Source: Gp1-AA122 sp035631655
Lineage (GTDB): Bacteria; Acidobacteriota; Terriglobia; Terriglobales; Acidobacteriaceae
Length of the DNA: 64,000 nucleotides
Direction of reading: 5' to 3'
NCBI GenBank assembly: GCA_035631655.1
Contig: DASQIH010000108.1
Coordinates: 97,453 to 161,452, forward strand
Of this stretch, positions 43,155-52,312 are shown piece after piece; positions within the stretch are counted from its first letter, which is position 1, and every line of letters starts with the position of its first letter. A model generated the notes under the pieces. It was given only the letters and a program-made list of their open reading frames with translations, had not been told where the DNA came from and ran no database searches. The position numbers were made by a program, and so were the translations under genes.

Positions 43155-44432
43155 TCAGCTGCTGACGATAACTCTTTTTGTTTGCCGACCTACTCGAACT
43201 ATCAGCACGACCCGATATGCCGGGTCGCCTGGTGTTCCGCGGTGGATTATGGGTGCGGCAACTAATTCTCCGTCGACTCGGACAGCTCTCTCTTTGATCT
43301 TACGACTCGCCTCGCTTACCGAACTGGTTAGTCCAGCTCGCGCAATGATCTTGTCCAACTTAAGAGGCAGCCCCAATCCCGATTGCACGGGGTCAGAACG
43401 GTCGCTCACTAAACCGGAGACTTCATGAAGGCTGAGCCTGACCTCATCGATGCTTTCCGGAACTTCGTCTTTCTGAAACTGCTTGGCCCAGTCCTCGGCG
43501 GCTTGGCTGGCGTCAGCGGCCGAGTGAAAGTCGGCGACGATGCGGCGGGCCAGATTTTTCTTGGCTTCCATGGGGTGCGAGTCGCGTTCCAGCTTCTCGA
43601 TCTCGGGTAGAGACAGATCGGTCAGTAGCTCGTAGTAACGCCACATCATCTCGTCCGAGATCGACATCAGCTTGCCGTACATATCCAGTGGTTTTTCCTG
43701 GATGCCGACGGCGTTGCCCAGTGATTTGGACATCTTCTGCACGCCATCGAGGCCTTCGAGGATAGGCGTGGTTAACACTACCTGCGACTCTTGTCCGAAA
43801 TGGCGTTGGATTTCGCGGCCCACCAGCAGATTGAATTTCTGATCCGTGCCGCCGAGTTCGACATCCGCTTTTAGCACTACGGAGTCGTACGCCTGGGCCA
43901 GGGGGTAGAGCAGTTCGTGCATCGCGATGGGTTTTTCTTCCTGGAAGCGTTTGTGGAAGTCGTCGCGCTCGAGCATCTGCGACACGGTGTACTTTGCTGC
44001 CAGGCGTACCCAGTCTTCCGACTTCATCTTGCCCAGCCACTCGCTGTTGAAGCGCACCTCGGTTTTGTGGAGATCTAGGATCTTATAGACCTGGGTCATG
44101 TAGGTCTGCGCGTTGCGTTTGATTTCCTCAGTACTCAGTGGCGGGCGCGTCGCGGAGCGGCCCGTGGGATCGCCGATCATGCCCGTGAAATCGCCGATGA
44201 CGAAGATTACCGTATGGCCCAGATCCTGAAAATGTTTCAGCTTGCGAAGCAGGACGGTATGGCCTAGATGGAGATCGGGAGCGGTCGGATCGAATCCGGC
44301 CTTCACGCGCAGCGGCTTGCCGGAGGCTTGGGATTTCTCCAGCTTGGCGCGAAGATCCGACTCGCGAATGATCTCAGCCGTCCCTTTTCTTAAATAGGCT
44401 AGTTGTTCGTCAACGGGCTTAAAGTCAGGCAT
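43155..44432 (-). CDS. tyrS: Tyrosyl-tRNA synthetase
   Basis: Charges tRNA-Tyr. 425 residues. Class I motifs HLGH at 55-58 (APDLHLGHTV) and KMSKS at 233-237 (GVQKMSKSLGN); substrate loop DLGHTVIFVIGDFTGMIGDP. The C-terminal S4 RNA-binding domain (KLDKIIARAGLTSSVSEASR) is complete. A TATAAT box about 12 nt before the ATG suggests a near-leaderless transcript; a tandem repeat lies just upstream. It follows purN by 56 bp on the same strand, but the promoter signal argues for its own transcription. Confidence 0.97.
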   Translation of the reverse strand: MPDFKPVDEQLAYLRKGTAEIIRESDLRAKLEKSQASGKPLRVKAGFDPTAPDLHLGHTVLLRKLKHFQDLGHTVIFVIGDFTGMIGDPTGRSATRPPLSTEEIKRNAQTYMTQVYKILDLHKTEVRFNSEWLGKMKSEDWVRLAAKYTVSQMLERDDFHKRFQEEKPIAMHELLYPLAQAYDSVVLKADVELGGTDQKFNLLVGREIQRHFGQESQVVLTTPILEGLDGVQKMSKSLGNAVGIQEKPLDMYGKLMSISDEMMWRYYELLTDLSLPEIEKLERDSHPMEAKKNLARRIVADFHSAADASQAAEDWAKQFQKDEVPESIDEVRLSLHEVSGLVSDRSDPVQSGLGLPLKLDKIIARAGLTSSVSEASRKIKERAVRVDGELVAAPIIHRGTPGDPAYRVVLIVRVGRQTKRVIVSS

Positions 44433-44445
44433 TGGCCATGATTAT

Positions 44446-44477
44446 ATTTACGAATTGACGGATTTACGAATTGATGG
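44446..44477. repeat. Tandem 16-bp repeat upstream of tyrS
   Basis: ATTTACGAATTGACGG followed directly by ATTTACGAATTGATGG, one mismatch. It overlaps the start of the TATAAT box on the minus strand and could be an operator or a low-complexity repeat. Confidence 0.5.
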
Positions 44478-44488
44478 ACTGCGGCAGC

Positions 44489-45103
44489 CTATCCGGCGGC
44501 GATCTTTCTCACCAGCCTTCTCCCCATGACCTCGAAGTTTTCTTCCAGCACGATATTGATGGCCTCGGAGTAGGCGATGTGCTCCTGCTCGAGAATACGC
44601 GCGGCCAGGGTGTGCTCGTCATCGCTTTCGAGCACGGGAATCGCTCTTTGCACGATGATGGCTCCGTGGTCTAGTTCCTCGTCGACGAAATGCACCGTGC
44701 AGCCGGAAACTTTCACGCCATAGGCAAAGGCTTGTTGTTGAGCCTCCAGGCCGGGAAAGGCGGGGAGCAGTGACGGATGGATGTTGAGAATGCGCTTTGG
44801 GAACTGCTGTACGAACCAGGGGGAGAGGAGGCGCATGTACCCGGCAAGGCAGACCAGATCGACACTGTGCTCTTTCAGGGCCGCTACGATCTCACGGTCG
44901 TGGTCTTCCCGCGGCGTCCCTTTTGACGGAATGACTAACGCGTTCAGGCCGCGGCGGCGGGCGATTTCAATGCCGGGGGCATTGGGTTTATTGGAAATGA
45001 CGACGGAGATGCGGGCGCCTGGAATGCGGCCAGCGGCAACGTTGTCGGCGATGGCTACGAAATTGGAGCCACGGCCGGAGAGGAGAATGCCGATGTTTTT
45101 CAT
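44489..45103 (-). CDS. purN: Phosphoribosylglycinamide formyltransferase
   Basis: Third step of purine synthesis: formyl transfer from N10-formyl-THF to GAR. 204 residues. Catalytic block ILNIHPSLLPAFPG with His, and Asp in VDEELDHGAIIVQ; GRGSNFVAI at the start. ATG with a good neighbourhood. Between purM (upstream) and tyrS on the minus strand; the 189-bp gap to purM contains repeat words, so the purM-purN operon is interrupted by a repeat. Confidence 0.96.
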   Translation of the reverse strand: MKNIGILLSGRGSNFVAIADNVAAGRIPGARISVVISNKPNAPGIEIARRRGLNALVIPSKGTPREDHDREIVAALKEHSVDLVCLAGYMRLLSPWFVQQFPKRILNIHPSLLPAFPGLEAQQQAFAYGVKVSGCTVHFVDEELDHGAIIVQRAIPVLESDDEHTLAARILEQEHIAYSEAINIVLEENFEVMGRRLVRKIAAG

Positions 45104-45167
45104 GAAACCGGTCTCAGGTGTCGGGTCTCAGGTCTCAGGAACCATTATTCACTAGAGCGGCAGAGGA

Positions 45168-45287
45168 TTGTTGATTTTTGATTGTCGATTTTAGATTGCA
45201 GATTTTAGACTTGGAGAAAGGAGAAGCTCGATTGGAATCTGAAATCTGCAATGAGAAATCTTCAATCAACAATCAAGAAATCAACAA
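45168..45287. repeat. Imperfect AT-rich inverted repeat between purM and purN
   Basis: TTGTTGATTTTTGATTGTCG and TTAGATTGCAGATTTT (45168-45206) are broadly complementary to CAATCAACAATCAAGAAATC and AAATCTGCAATGAGAAATC (45240-45287). The words ATCAACAA and GATTGTTGATT recur in the composite repeats at 34.8 and 36.0 kb. Before it lies a short triple GTCTCAGG (about 45111-45139). Confidence 0.55.
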
Positions 45288-45292
45288 TTGCT

Positions 45293-46345
45293 TCAGGAGT
45301 AGAGTACTTTGCGATCGCCTTTGACGATGCGGCCTACGGTGTAAAACTTTTCTCCGGCGCGCTCCAGGACAGTCTGGGCCTTCTTGAATTTCTTAGCCGG
45401 GACGATCAGCAACATTCCCAGGCCCATATTGAAGGTCCGGAGCATCTCGTCCTGGGGGACATTTCCCAGTTTCTGCATGTGGTCGAAGATGGGGAGAACA
45501 GGCCAGGAGCCGAGTTCGATCACGGCCGCCATGCCTCGAGGCAGGACACGCGGAAGGTTCTCGGTGATGCCTCCGCCCGTGATGTGGGCCAGGGCGGAAA
45601 CACTCTCGCCATCCATCAGCTTGCGCAGGGCAGGCCAGTAACTCCGGTGGGGGCGCATCAGTTCGTTGCCGACTTTGCCTTTGAGCTCGTTCACGTAGGT
45701 TTCCGGCGTGTAGTGAGCTACTTCGAAAAGGAGCTTGCGGGCCAAGGAATAGCCGTTGGTGTGCAGACCATTGGAGGGCAGCCCTAGTACGACGTCGCCG
45801 ATCTGCACGTTCTTGCCGGTAATCATGCGTTCGCGTTCCACCACTCCTACGATGAAGCCGGCCAGGTCGTATTCACCCTCGGGGTAGAAGCCGGGCATTT
45901 CGGCGGTCTCGCCGCCGATCAGGGCGCAGCCGTTGTGCTTGCAGGCTTCCGCAATGCCTTCGACCACCTTCTCGGCCACCTCGGGTTCCAGTTTGCCGGT
46001 AGCGAGATAGTCCATGAAGAACATGGGGGCGGCGCCTTGCACGGCGATATCGTTGATACAGTGATTGACCAGGTCTCCGCCGACCGTGTGGTGCACCTTC
46101 ATTTCGAAAGCGACTTTCAGCTTCGTGCCGACGCCGTCCACGCTCGAGACCAGGACCGGATCCTTGTACTTGAGGGGAATGGAAAACAGGCCGCCGAAGC
46201 CTCCAATCTCGCTGAGAACGCTCTTGGTAAAAGTTTTGTGGGCGAGATACTTGATACGCTGCTTGGTGCGATTGGCGCGGTCGATGTTCACGCCGGCGTC
46301 GGCGTAGGTGACGGCGGCAGTCTTCGGCATGGGGTCTTGAGCCAC
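45293..46345 (-). CDS. purM: Phosphoribosylformylglycinamidine cyclo-ligase (AIR synthetase)
   Basis: Closes the imidazole ring: FGAM plus ATP gives AIR. 350 residues from the GTG at 46345; an in-frame ATG at 46330 is an equally plausible start (MPKTAAVTYADAGVNID). Blocks: VSSVDGVGTKLKVAFEM, the FMDYLATGKL region, ALIGGETAEMPGFY and ALAHITGGGITENLPRV. Complete domain. First gene of the minus-strand purM-purN-tyrS run. No strong ribosome site at either start. Confidence 0.96.
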   Translation of the reverse strand: MAQDPMPKTAAVTYADAGVNIDRANRTKQRIKYLAHKTFTKSVLSEIGGFGGLFSIPLKYKDPVLVSSVDGVGTKLKVAFEMKVHHTVGGDLVNHCINDIAVQGAAPMFFMDYLATGKLEPEVAEKVVEGIAEACKHNGCALIGGETAEMPGFYPEGEYDLAGFIVGVVERERMITGKNVQIGDVVLGLPSNGLHTNGYSLARKLLFEVAHYTPETYVNELKGKVGNELMRPHRSYWPALRKLMDGESVSALAHITGGGITENLPRVLPRGMAAVIELGSWPVLPIFDHMQKLGNVPQDEMLRTFNMGLGMLLIVPAKKFKKAQTVLERAGEKFYTVGRIVKGDRKVLYS

Positions 46346-46570
46346 GGCTTCTAATGCGAAATCGGGAGACTGCTGGGCGTTCCTCTAACGGGGAAAAGTG
46401 TTCAAGAGCGGCTCATTGTAGCACGATGCCGGTGTCCTGCAGGACAGGTCCGGGTTTTGGGGCAGGCGCAGAACGGGGACAGTTCAGGCGAGCTGCGTTC
46501 GACCGGGCCAGCGATGACGACCGTCGCGCCATCTCATTAACATGGATGGCTAAACGCCCGTTACTTCGTA

Positions 46571-46744
46571 TCAGTGTGCGATGTAGGACGAGAAGTAGTA
46601 GGCGAGAATGCCGAATAATGCCAAGCCTGAAATCCCGTAAATGGTCAGGATCCAGACGTTGCGGCCCTCGCGCCGCGGCACCCCCGCGGCAGAATTAACA
46701 TTCGATGTGCTTCCTGCGGGATTCCCGGTAGCCCTTTGCTCCAT
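46571..46744 (-). CDS. Small single-helix membrane protein
   Basis: 57 residues from the ATG at 46744, preceded by AGAGGT. N-terminal polar segment (MEQRATGNPAGSTSN) then a single helix (VWILTIYGISGLALFGILAYYF) near the C-terminus. Unknown; a likely inner-membrane small protein. The ribosome site and codon pattern support it. Confidence 0.55.
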   Translation of the reverse strand: MEQRATGNPAGSTSNVNSAAGVPRREGRNVWILTIYGISGLALFGILAYYFSSYIAH

Positions 46745-46940
46745 GAAAAACCTCTTTGCTTTCTGAAGTCGCCAGACCGCCGGATAACAGAGGCGCGCCT
46801 CTCTGCTGTCGAGAGAAGGACGGAAGGCAGAGAGTCCGAGTCCGGCGATCACCCCACGCTGCCAATCGGCAGCCTTGATGGCGCGAATTTTACTACGGTT
46901 TTGCTGCCCCGTAAGCAGAAATAATGCCGTAGAGGGAAAG

Positions 46941-46970
46941 CAAAAACCCCAGCCTGGAAGCCGGGGTTTG
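46941..46970 (-). terminator. Rho-independent terminator of the Lys/Glu-rich protein gene
   Basis: On the minus strand AAACCCCGGC / GCTGGGGTTT (one mismatch) forms a strong hairpin followed by TTTTTGC. It lies 28 bp after the stop of the 46998-47204 gene. Confidence 0.8.
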
Positions 46971-46997
46971 GAATCGAACAGAAAGAAGCGGGAAGGC

Positions 46998-47204
46998 TTA
47001 CTTGGCCTCTTCTTTCTTCTCTTCCTTCTTCTCACCTTTCTTTTCTTTCTTAGCTTTCTTCTTGGCAGCCTTCTTCTCCGCCTTTTCTTCCTTCTTCGTT
47101 TCGTCCTTCTTGGCAGTGTCGTTTTGGGCGAAGGTCACTGACGACAATGTGAAGGTCAGGGCGACCGCGAATAACAACGTAAGCAGCTTCTTCATAGTCC
47201 TCAT
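46998..47204 (-). CDS. Secreted Lys/Glu-rich low-complexity protein
   Basis: 68 residues. A signal peptide (KKLLTLLFAVALTFTLSSVTFA) precedes a mature part of almost only Lys, Glu and Ala (KKDETKKEEKAEKKAAKKK and more). No fold is expected; perhaps a polyampholyte that binds envelope polymers or metals. It has its own terminator. Composition is unlike neighbouring genes. Confidence 0.7.
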   Translation of the reverse strand: MRTMKKLLTLLFAVALTFTLSSVTFAQNDTAKKDETKKEEKAEKKAAKKKAKKEKKGEKKEEKKEEAK

Positions 47205-47533
47205 AGCTCCTTGTGGATTTTTGAATTGTCTTCAGGACGCACTGCCACTTCGGATACTTTTAGCAGATGAGTGTCCCGGATGGCGGAGAATTGTAGACCA
47301 GAGTACCCGTTTGCCCAAGCACAAAATTTGCGCGGTGTCCTATAGAGTTTCATTTTGGGCCGAGGGGGTGCGGTGCCGTCCCTGACGGGACTCGGCACCA
47401 TTCGAGACCGGTTTCTCGGCACTTCGGTGCACGAGAATGTGTCCGACCCGCCTGCTCGGGTCGAGGCCCGAGTCATCTATTGTGTTCCTGGTCACAGCAT
47501 CGAATTTCGCCGTGGGAGTAAACTTGCAACTTT
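47205..47533. other. Divergent intergenic region with a hairpin repeat
   Basis: 329 bp between the Lys-rich protein (minus) and the acyl-CoA synthetase/GNAT gene (plus). A near-perfect hairpin GGTGCCGTCCC ... GGGACTCGGCACC lies at 47372-47399, likely a dispersed repeat. Nothing else is recognised; promoters for both genes must lie here. Confidence 0.5.
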
Positions 47534-50296
47534 ATGAGCACTACTATCAAACCTGTCAGCAAGCCAGGCAAGATCAAGCAGACGCACGACCGTGCGCATG
47601 ATGTACTACGCAGCGAGGGGCACCCGCTCGATGCGATTTTCGCTCCTCACAGCGTGGCCGTGATCGGCGCCACGGAACGGCCCGGCAGCATCGGGCGGGC
47701 CGTGCTGTGGAGCCTGGTGAGCAGTCCCTTCGGCGGGACGGTTTATCCCATCAGCGACAAACACGCCAGCGTTCTGGGAATTAAAGCTTATCGCCGCATC
47801 TCCGAAATCCCTGAGCCGGTGGACCTGGCCATAGTGGTAACGCCAGCCGCGACTGTGCCCAATGTGATCGGGGAATGCGTGGAGGCGGGCGTGGGCGGCG
47901 CCATCGTGATCTCGGCGGGATTCAAGGAGCACGGCGAACAAGGCAAGGAACTGGAACGGCAGATCCTGGAACGCATGAAGGGAAGTCAGATGCGTTTGAT
48001 TGGCCCCAACTGCCTGGGGGTGATGAATCCGGTCACTGGATTGAATGCTACGTTTGCTCCCAATATCGCGCGGCCTGGAAACGTGGGTTTCATCAGCCAG
48101 AGCGGGGCGCTGTGCACGGCGATTCTGGACTGGGCCCAGCGGGAAATGGTGGGCTTCAGCGTCTTCGTTTCGGTGGGCTCGATGCTGGATGTGGGCTGGG
48201 GTGACCTCATCGATTACCTGGGCAATGATCCGCGGACACACAGCATTGTCATGTACATGGAGTCGGTCGGGGATGCCCGCTCGTTTTTATCGGCGGCGCG
48301 CGAGGTGTCGCTGACCAAGCCGATCATCGTGATCAAGGCGGGACGTACCGAGGCGGCGGCTCATGCCGCGGCTTCGCACACAGGAGCGCTCACCGGTAGC
48401 GATGATGTGCTGGAAGCAGCATTTCGGCGTACGGGCGTGTTACGGGTCAATGCGCTCGCCGATCTTTTTTACATGGCGGAAGTGCTGGCCAAGCAGCCGC
48501 GCCCGAAGGGGCCGCGGTTGGCCATCGTGACCAATGCGGGCGGGCCGGGGGTGCTCGCTGCGGATGCCCTCATCGCCAATGGTGGACAACTGGCGGAGCT
48601 TTCTCCGCAATCGGTGGAGCAACTCAATCAGCTCTTGCCGCCCCACTGGAGCCACAGCAACCCGATTGACGTTCTGGGCGATGCTTTGCCGGAGCGTTAC
48701 GCCAAGGCATTGGACATCGCTGCCAACGATCCGAATACCGACGGGCTTTTGACGATCACCTGTCCTCAGGGGATGGCTGAACCAACTCAGACCGCGGAAC
48801 GATTGAAGGCTTATGCCAAGAGCACGGGGAAGCCAGTACTGGCCAGTTGGATGGGCGGGCCTGAGGTGGCGGCGGGCGTCGACATCTTGAACCGCGCGGG
48901 TATTCCGACCTTTCCCTTTCCGGATACGGCGGCGCGCATCTTCGATTACATGTGGCGCTATAGCTACAACCTGCGGGGGCTTTACGAAACGCCCGTGCTG
49001 CCGTCGGAAGATGATGATTTGGACCGGACGGCCGCCGATGGAATCGTGCAGCGAGCGCGACGCGCGGGACGCACGGTCCTGACCGAGGTCGAGTCCAAGG
49101 AACTTCTGGCGACTTATGGAATTCCCATTGTTCCTACCATCCCGGCCCACAACGAAGATGAGGCAGTGCGGCGGGCAGAGGAAATTGGCTACCCCGTAGT
49201 GCTGAAGTTGCTCTCGGAAACGATTACTCACAAGACCGATGTGGGAGGCGTGCAGCTGAACTTGCGCGATCCGGACGCGGTACGCAGAGCCTACCAGGGG
49301 ATCGAGCGCGCGGTGCGAGAGAAGGTAGGGCCGGGAAATTTTCTGGGAGTCACGGTGCAGCCCATGGTGAAGCTCGATGGCTACGAGCTGATTGTGGGGA
49401 GCAGCGTGGACCCGCAGTTCGGGCCAGTGATCCTGTTTGGCACCGGGGGACAGCTGGTGGAAGTCTTTAAAGATCACGCCCTGGCTCTGCCGCCGCTCAA
49501 TACCACCTTGGCGCGGCGCATGATGGAGCAGACCAAGATTTTCGATGCCCTGCTGGGGGTGCGCGGGCGGAAACCGGTCAATGTTCCGGCGGTGGAGGAG
49601 TTGCTGGTGCGGTTCAGCCAATTGGTAGTGGAGCAGCGGTGGATCAAGGAAATTGACATCAACCCGGTGCTCGCATCGCCGGAGCGGTTGCTGGCGTTGG
49701 ATGCACGCGTGGTTGTTTATGGGCCCGAGGTCACGCAGGAGCAGTTGCCGCGACACGCGGTTCGGCCTTATCCGATTCAGTACGTGGCACCCTGGACTTT
49801 GAAGAGCGGCGAGGGAATTACCATCCGGCCGATTCGGCCGGAGGACGAACCGCTCATGGTGGAATTTCACCAGAAACTCTCGGAGCGCACGGTTTACCTG
49901 CGATATTTCCAGCCTTTGAAGCTCAGCCAACGGACGGCGCACGAGCGGCTGCGGCGGATCTGCTTCACCGATTACGATCGCGAGATGGTGCTGGTGGGAG
50001 AACACAAAGACGCAAACGGGGCACCGGAGATTATCGCTGTCGGTCGGATGAGCAAACTGCACCGGCGCGACGAGGCAGAGCTGGCGGTGCTCATTCATGA
50101 TGGGTTCCAGCATCTGGGGTTGGGGACGGAATTGTACTGCCGGCTCATTGCCGTAGCTCACGACGAGAAATTACGGCGGCTGCATTCGACTGTGCTGTCG
50201 GAGAACCACGAGATGCGTGCCATCTGCCAGAAGCTTGGCTTCCGGTTGCAGGCGGATATGGAGGACGGGACCATAAGGGCCGAGTTGGCTTTGTGA
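47534..50296 (+). CDS. Acyl-CoA synthetase (ADP-forming) / GNAT acetyltransferase fusion, Pat-like
   Basis: 920 residues. Order: CoA-binding domain (about 35-165; VAVIGATERPGSIGRAV), succinyl-CoA ligase-like domain with IGPNCLGVMNP, an acyl-CoA-synthetase His motif SHTGALTG (His282), an ATP-grasp domain (about 510-730; GYPVVLKLLSETITHKTDVGG) and a C-terminal GNAT domain (about 750-920; VAVLIHDGFQHLGLGTELYCRL). This is the architecture of protein lysine acetyltransferase Pat/YfiQ. In Pat the synthetase half is held to be inactive because this His is lost; here it is present, so both halves may work. Function may be lysine acetylation of acetyl-CoA synthetase, acetate or propionate metabolism, or both. 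Confidence 0.9.
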   Translation: MSTTIKPVSKPGKIKQTHDRAHDVLRSEGHPLDAIFAPHSVAVIGATERPGSIGRAVLWSLVSSPFGGTVYPISDKHASVLGIKAYRRISEIPEPVDLAIVVTPAATVPNVIGECVEAGVGGAIVISAGFKEHGEQGKELERQILERMKGSQMRLIGPNCLGVMNPVTGLNATFAPNIARPGNVGFISQSGALCTAILDWAQREMVGFSVFVSVGSMLDVGWGDLIDYLGNDPRTHSIVMYMESVGDARSFLSAAREVSLTKPIIVIKAGRTEAAAHAAASHTGALTGSDDVLEAAFRRTGVLRVNALADLFYMAEVLAKQPRPKGPRLAIVTNAGGPGVLAADALIANGGQLAELSPQSVEQLNQLLPPHWSHSNPIDVLGDALPERYAKALDIAANDPNTDGLLTITCPQGMAEPTQTAERLKAYAKSTGKPVLASWMGGPEVAAGVDILNRAGIPTFPFPDTAARIFDYMWRYSYNLRGLYETPVLPSEDDDLDRTAADGIVQRARRAGRTVLTEVESKELLATYGIPIVPTIPAHNEDEAVRRAEEIGYPVVLKLLSETITHKTDVGGVQLNLRDPDAVRRAYQGIERAVREKVGPGNFLGVTVQPMVKLDGYELIVGSSVDPQFGPVILFGTGGQLVEVFKDHALALPPLNTTLARRMMEQTKIFDALLGVRGRKPVNVPAVEELLVRFSQLVVEQRWIKEIDINPVLASPERLLALDARVVVYGPEVTQEQLPRHAVRPYPIQYVAPWTLKSGEGITIRPIRPEDEPLMVEFHQKLSERTVYLRYFQPLKLSQRTAHERLRRICFTDYDREMVLVGEHKDANGAPEIIAVGRMSKLHRRDEAELAVLIHDGFQHLGLGTELYCRLIAVAHDEKLRRLHSTVLSENHEMRAICQKLGFRLQADMEDGTIRAELAL

Positions 50297-50353
50297 GCCC
50301 TTATCCAGAGAGGTCGGTCTTCGCCGCAGGCCAAGCTCACATTACCGGTGTGG

Positions 50354-50383
50354 GCCCGGGTCTTTGACCCGGGCAGTCTTTTT
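50354..50383 (+). terminator. Rho-independent terminator after the acyl-CoA synthetase/GNAT gene
   Basis: GCCCGGGTC - TTT - GACCCGGGC, nine perfect pairs, followed by AGTCTTTTT. It starts 58 bp after the stop. A second, smaller hairpin (CGGGCAGGAATGCCCG) follows. Confidence 0.65.
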
Positions 50384-50441
50384 CGCGGGCAGGAATGCCC
50401 GTGCCACATAGTTCTTGCAGGTCAATTCATAATCCATTCGA

Positions 50442-50447
50442 TATAAT
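50442..50447 (+). promoter_or_regulatory. -10 box of the S10 peptidase gene
   Basis: Perfect TATAAT; expected start at about 50454, giving a 44-nt leader to the ATG at 50498. No good -35 at 17 bp (AGGTCA). Confidence 0.45.
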
Positions 50448-50497
50448 GCGTCCCGCTAAATATCGTTGCACGACAAGATAATTGTCCGGAGGTGGAG

Positions 50498-52150
50498 ATG
50501 CGTTCCTTTTGTCTGCTGTCCGTGCTGGTAGTCACCCTGCTGAGCAGCATGCTTGCTCAGCAAGCGGAATCCTCAAAAAACAGGAATGAGAAGACGAAGA
50601 GTGAGCCGCCCGCTGCCCGGACACCCGAGAGGAAGCCGCCGGAACCAGCACAAGCAGCCGAGGAAAAGAGTCCGGAAGCGCAGAAAGCAGAAGCAGGAGA
50701 GAAGGAGAAAGAGGAACATTACGATGTGAGTGAAGCGCCGCCGGTCGTAACGCATCACCAGATTACGGTCGACGGGAAGGCGCTCAAGTACACCGCAACT
50801 GCCGGGCGGTTACCGATTGAGCGCCCTGACGGCAAGATTGAAGCCGAGATGTTCTTCGTGGCCTACACGCTGGACGTCCAGGGTGTGAGCAAGCGTCCTT
50901 TGACCTTCGCATTTAACGGGGGGCCGGGGTCTGCATCCATCTGGCTACATATGGGAGCGCTGGGGCCGCGGCGAGTTGCGCTCAAGCCGGATGGCTTCAT
51001 GCCGCCGGCGCCTTATCGCAGCGAGGACAATGCATATACCGCCCTCGACAGGACTGACCTCGTGCTGGTTGATGCTATCGGAACGGGCTTCAGCCGCGCG
51101 GCCAACGCAGAATTGTCTAAGAAATATTGGGGCGTGAAGGGTGACATCGAAGCATTCGGAGAATTCATCCGGATGTACCTCACGCGTTACGAGCGTTGGG
51201 GATCTCCCCTCTACCTTCTCGGCGAAAGTTATGGGACCACGCGCGCAGCCGGTGTGGCGGGATACCTTAGCGAGCACGGTATTTCCTTCAACGGTATTGT
51301 GCTGCTGTCGATGGTTTTGAACTTCGAAACGCTGGTGTTTACCAAGACGAACGATGAACCTTACGTTCTCATTCTGCCGTCTTACACGATGATTGCGGCT
51401 TATCACAAGAAGCTGGCGCCGGACCTGACCCAGGACCTCGCCAAGACCCGGCAGGAAGTGGAGAAGTGGGCATCCACGGAGTACGCGCAGGCGTTGGACA
51501 AGGGAGACGCACTCACTCCACAGGAGCGGCAGACGGTCATTGATCAGCTGGCGCGCTATACCGGGCTAAGCAAGCAGATCATTGACCAGGCCAACCTGCG
51601 GATCAATGTGCGGGAGTTCACGCATTACTTGTTGATCGACCAGAAACTGCGAGTCGGGCGTCTGGATGGGCGGTTTACCGGGCCTGATCCCAATGGCCTG
51701 ATGGATACTCCTTTTTACGATCCGACCGGCTCGGCGACCCTGCCGCCGTACACGTCGGTATTTAACAACTACGTGCGCACGGAGCTCGGTTATAAGTCAG
51801 ATATGCCTTACAACGTATTTGCGTTTCAGGCTGGGTCGGGCTTTTCCAAGTGGGATTGGGGATCGGCCATTCAGGGATTCCCCGATACGGCGACTGCTCT
51901 GCGCGAAGCGATCACCAAGGATCCATACTTGAAAGTGCTGGTGATGGAGGGCTATTACGATCTGGCCACGCCCTTCTATGCCGCCGATTACACAATGGAG
52001 CACTTGGACCTGCCGGCGGGTTATCGCAAGAATATTTCCTATGCCACTTACGATTCGGGTCACATGGTCTATTTGCATACGCCGTCGTTGGCGAAGTTCA
52101 AACAGGATTTGGTTAACTTTATTGATAGGTCAACGGAGGGAGGACAATAG
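50498..52150 (+). CDS. Exported S10-family serine carboxypeptidase-like protein
   Basis: 550 residues from the ATG at 50498 (GGAGG 5 nt upstream; a GTG two codons earlier is in frame). Signal peptide FCLLSVLVVTLLSSMLAQQ, then a Glu/Lys/Pro-rich linker. Serine-peptidase motif GESYG at 242-246 (Ser244), then Asp488 in YYDLATPF and His522 in SGHMVYL, the full S10 triad order Ser-Asp-His. Substrate unknown; periplasmic peptidase. It is followed by the REP pair at 52164. Confidence 0.85.
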   Translation: MRSFCLLSVLVVTLLSSMLAQQAESSKNRNEKTKSEPPAARTPERKPPEPAQAAEEKSPEAQKAEAGEKEKEEHYDVSEAPPVVTHHQITVDGKALKYTATAGRLPIERPDGKIEAEMFFVAYTLDVQGVSKRPLTFAFNGGPGSASIWLHMGALGPRRVALKPDGFMPPAPYRSEDNAYTALDRTDLVLVDAIGTGFSRAANAELSKKYWGVKGDIEAFGEFIRMYLTRYERWGSPLYLLGESYGTTRAAGVAGYLSEHGISFNGIVLLSMVLNFETLVFTKTNDEPYVLILPSYTMIAAYHKKLAPDLTQDLAKTRQEVEKWASTEYAQALDKGDALTPQERQTVIDQLARYTGLSKQIIDQANLRINVREFTHYLLIDQKLRVGRLDGRFTGPDPNGLMDTPFYDPTGSATLPPYTSVFNNYVRTELGYKSDMPYNVFAFQAGSGFSKWDWGSAIQGFPDTATALREAITKDPYLKVLVMEGYYDLATPFYAADYTMEHLDLPAGYRKNISYATYDSGHMVYLHTPSLAKFKQDLVNFIDRSTEGGQ

Positions 52151-52163
52151 ACTCGTCGGTCTT

Positions 52164-52283
52164 CTATGTCGTCATCCTGAACCGGCGTAAGCCGGTGGAG
52201 GATCTGGCGTGCAGCGGCAATGTTAGTTGCTTCTGCACGCGAGATCCTTCGCGGACTTACGTCCACTCAGGATGACGACATAG
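52164..52283. repeat. REPIN-like inverted pair, 120 bp, 17-bp perfect terminal repeats
   Basis: CTATGTCGTCATCCTGA (52164-52180) is exactly complementary to TCAGGATGACGACATAG (52267-52283). Inside lie ACCGGCGTAAGCCGGT (hairpin) and inverted copies of the word GATCTGGCGTGCA / TGCACGCGAGATC. Related copies at 16981-17030, 52896-52943 and 56299-56410. Confidence 0.92.
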
Positions 52284-52312
52284 GGTTATTTGTTTGCGAG
52301 CAGGAGGGTGCC

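Noticed and set aside
48440..50161. A 573-codon open frame opposite the acyl-CoA synthetase/GNAT gene
   Set aside because: Antisense shadow with His/Gln-rich nonsense composition.
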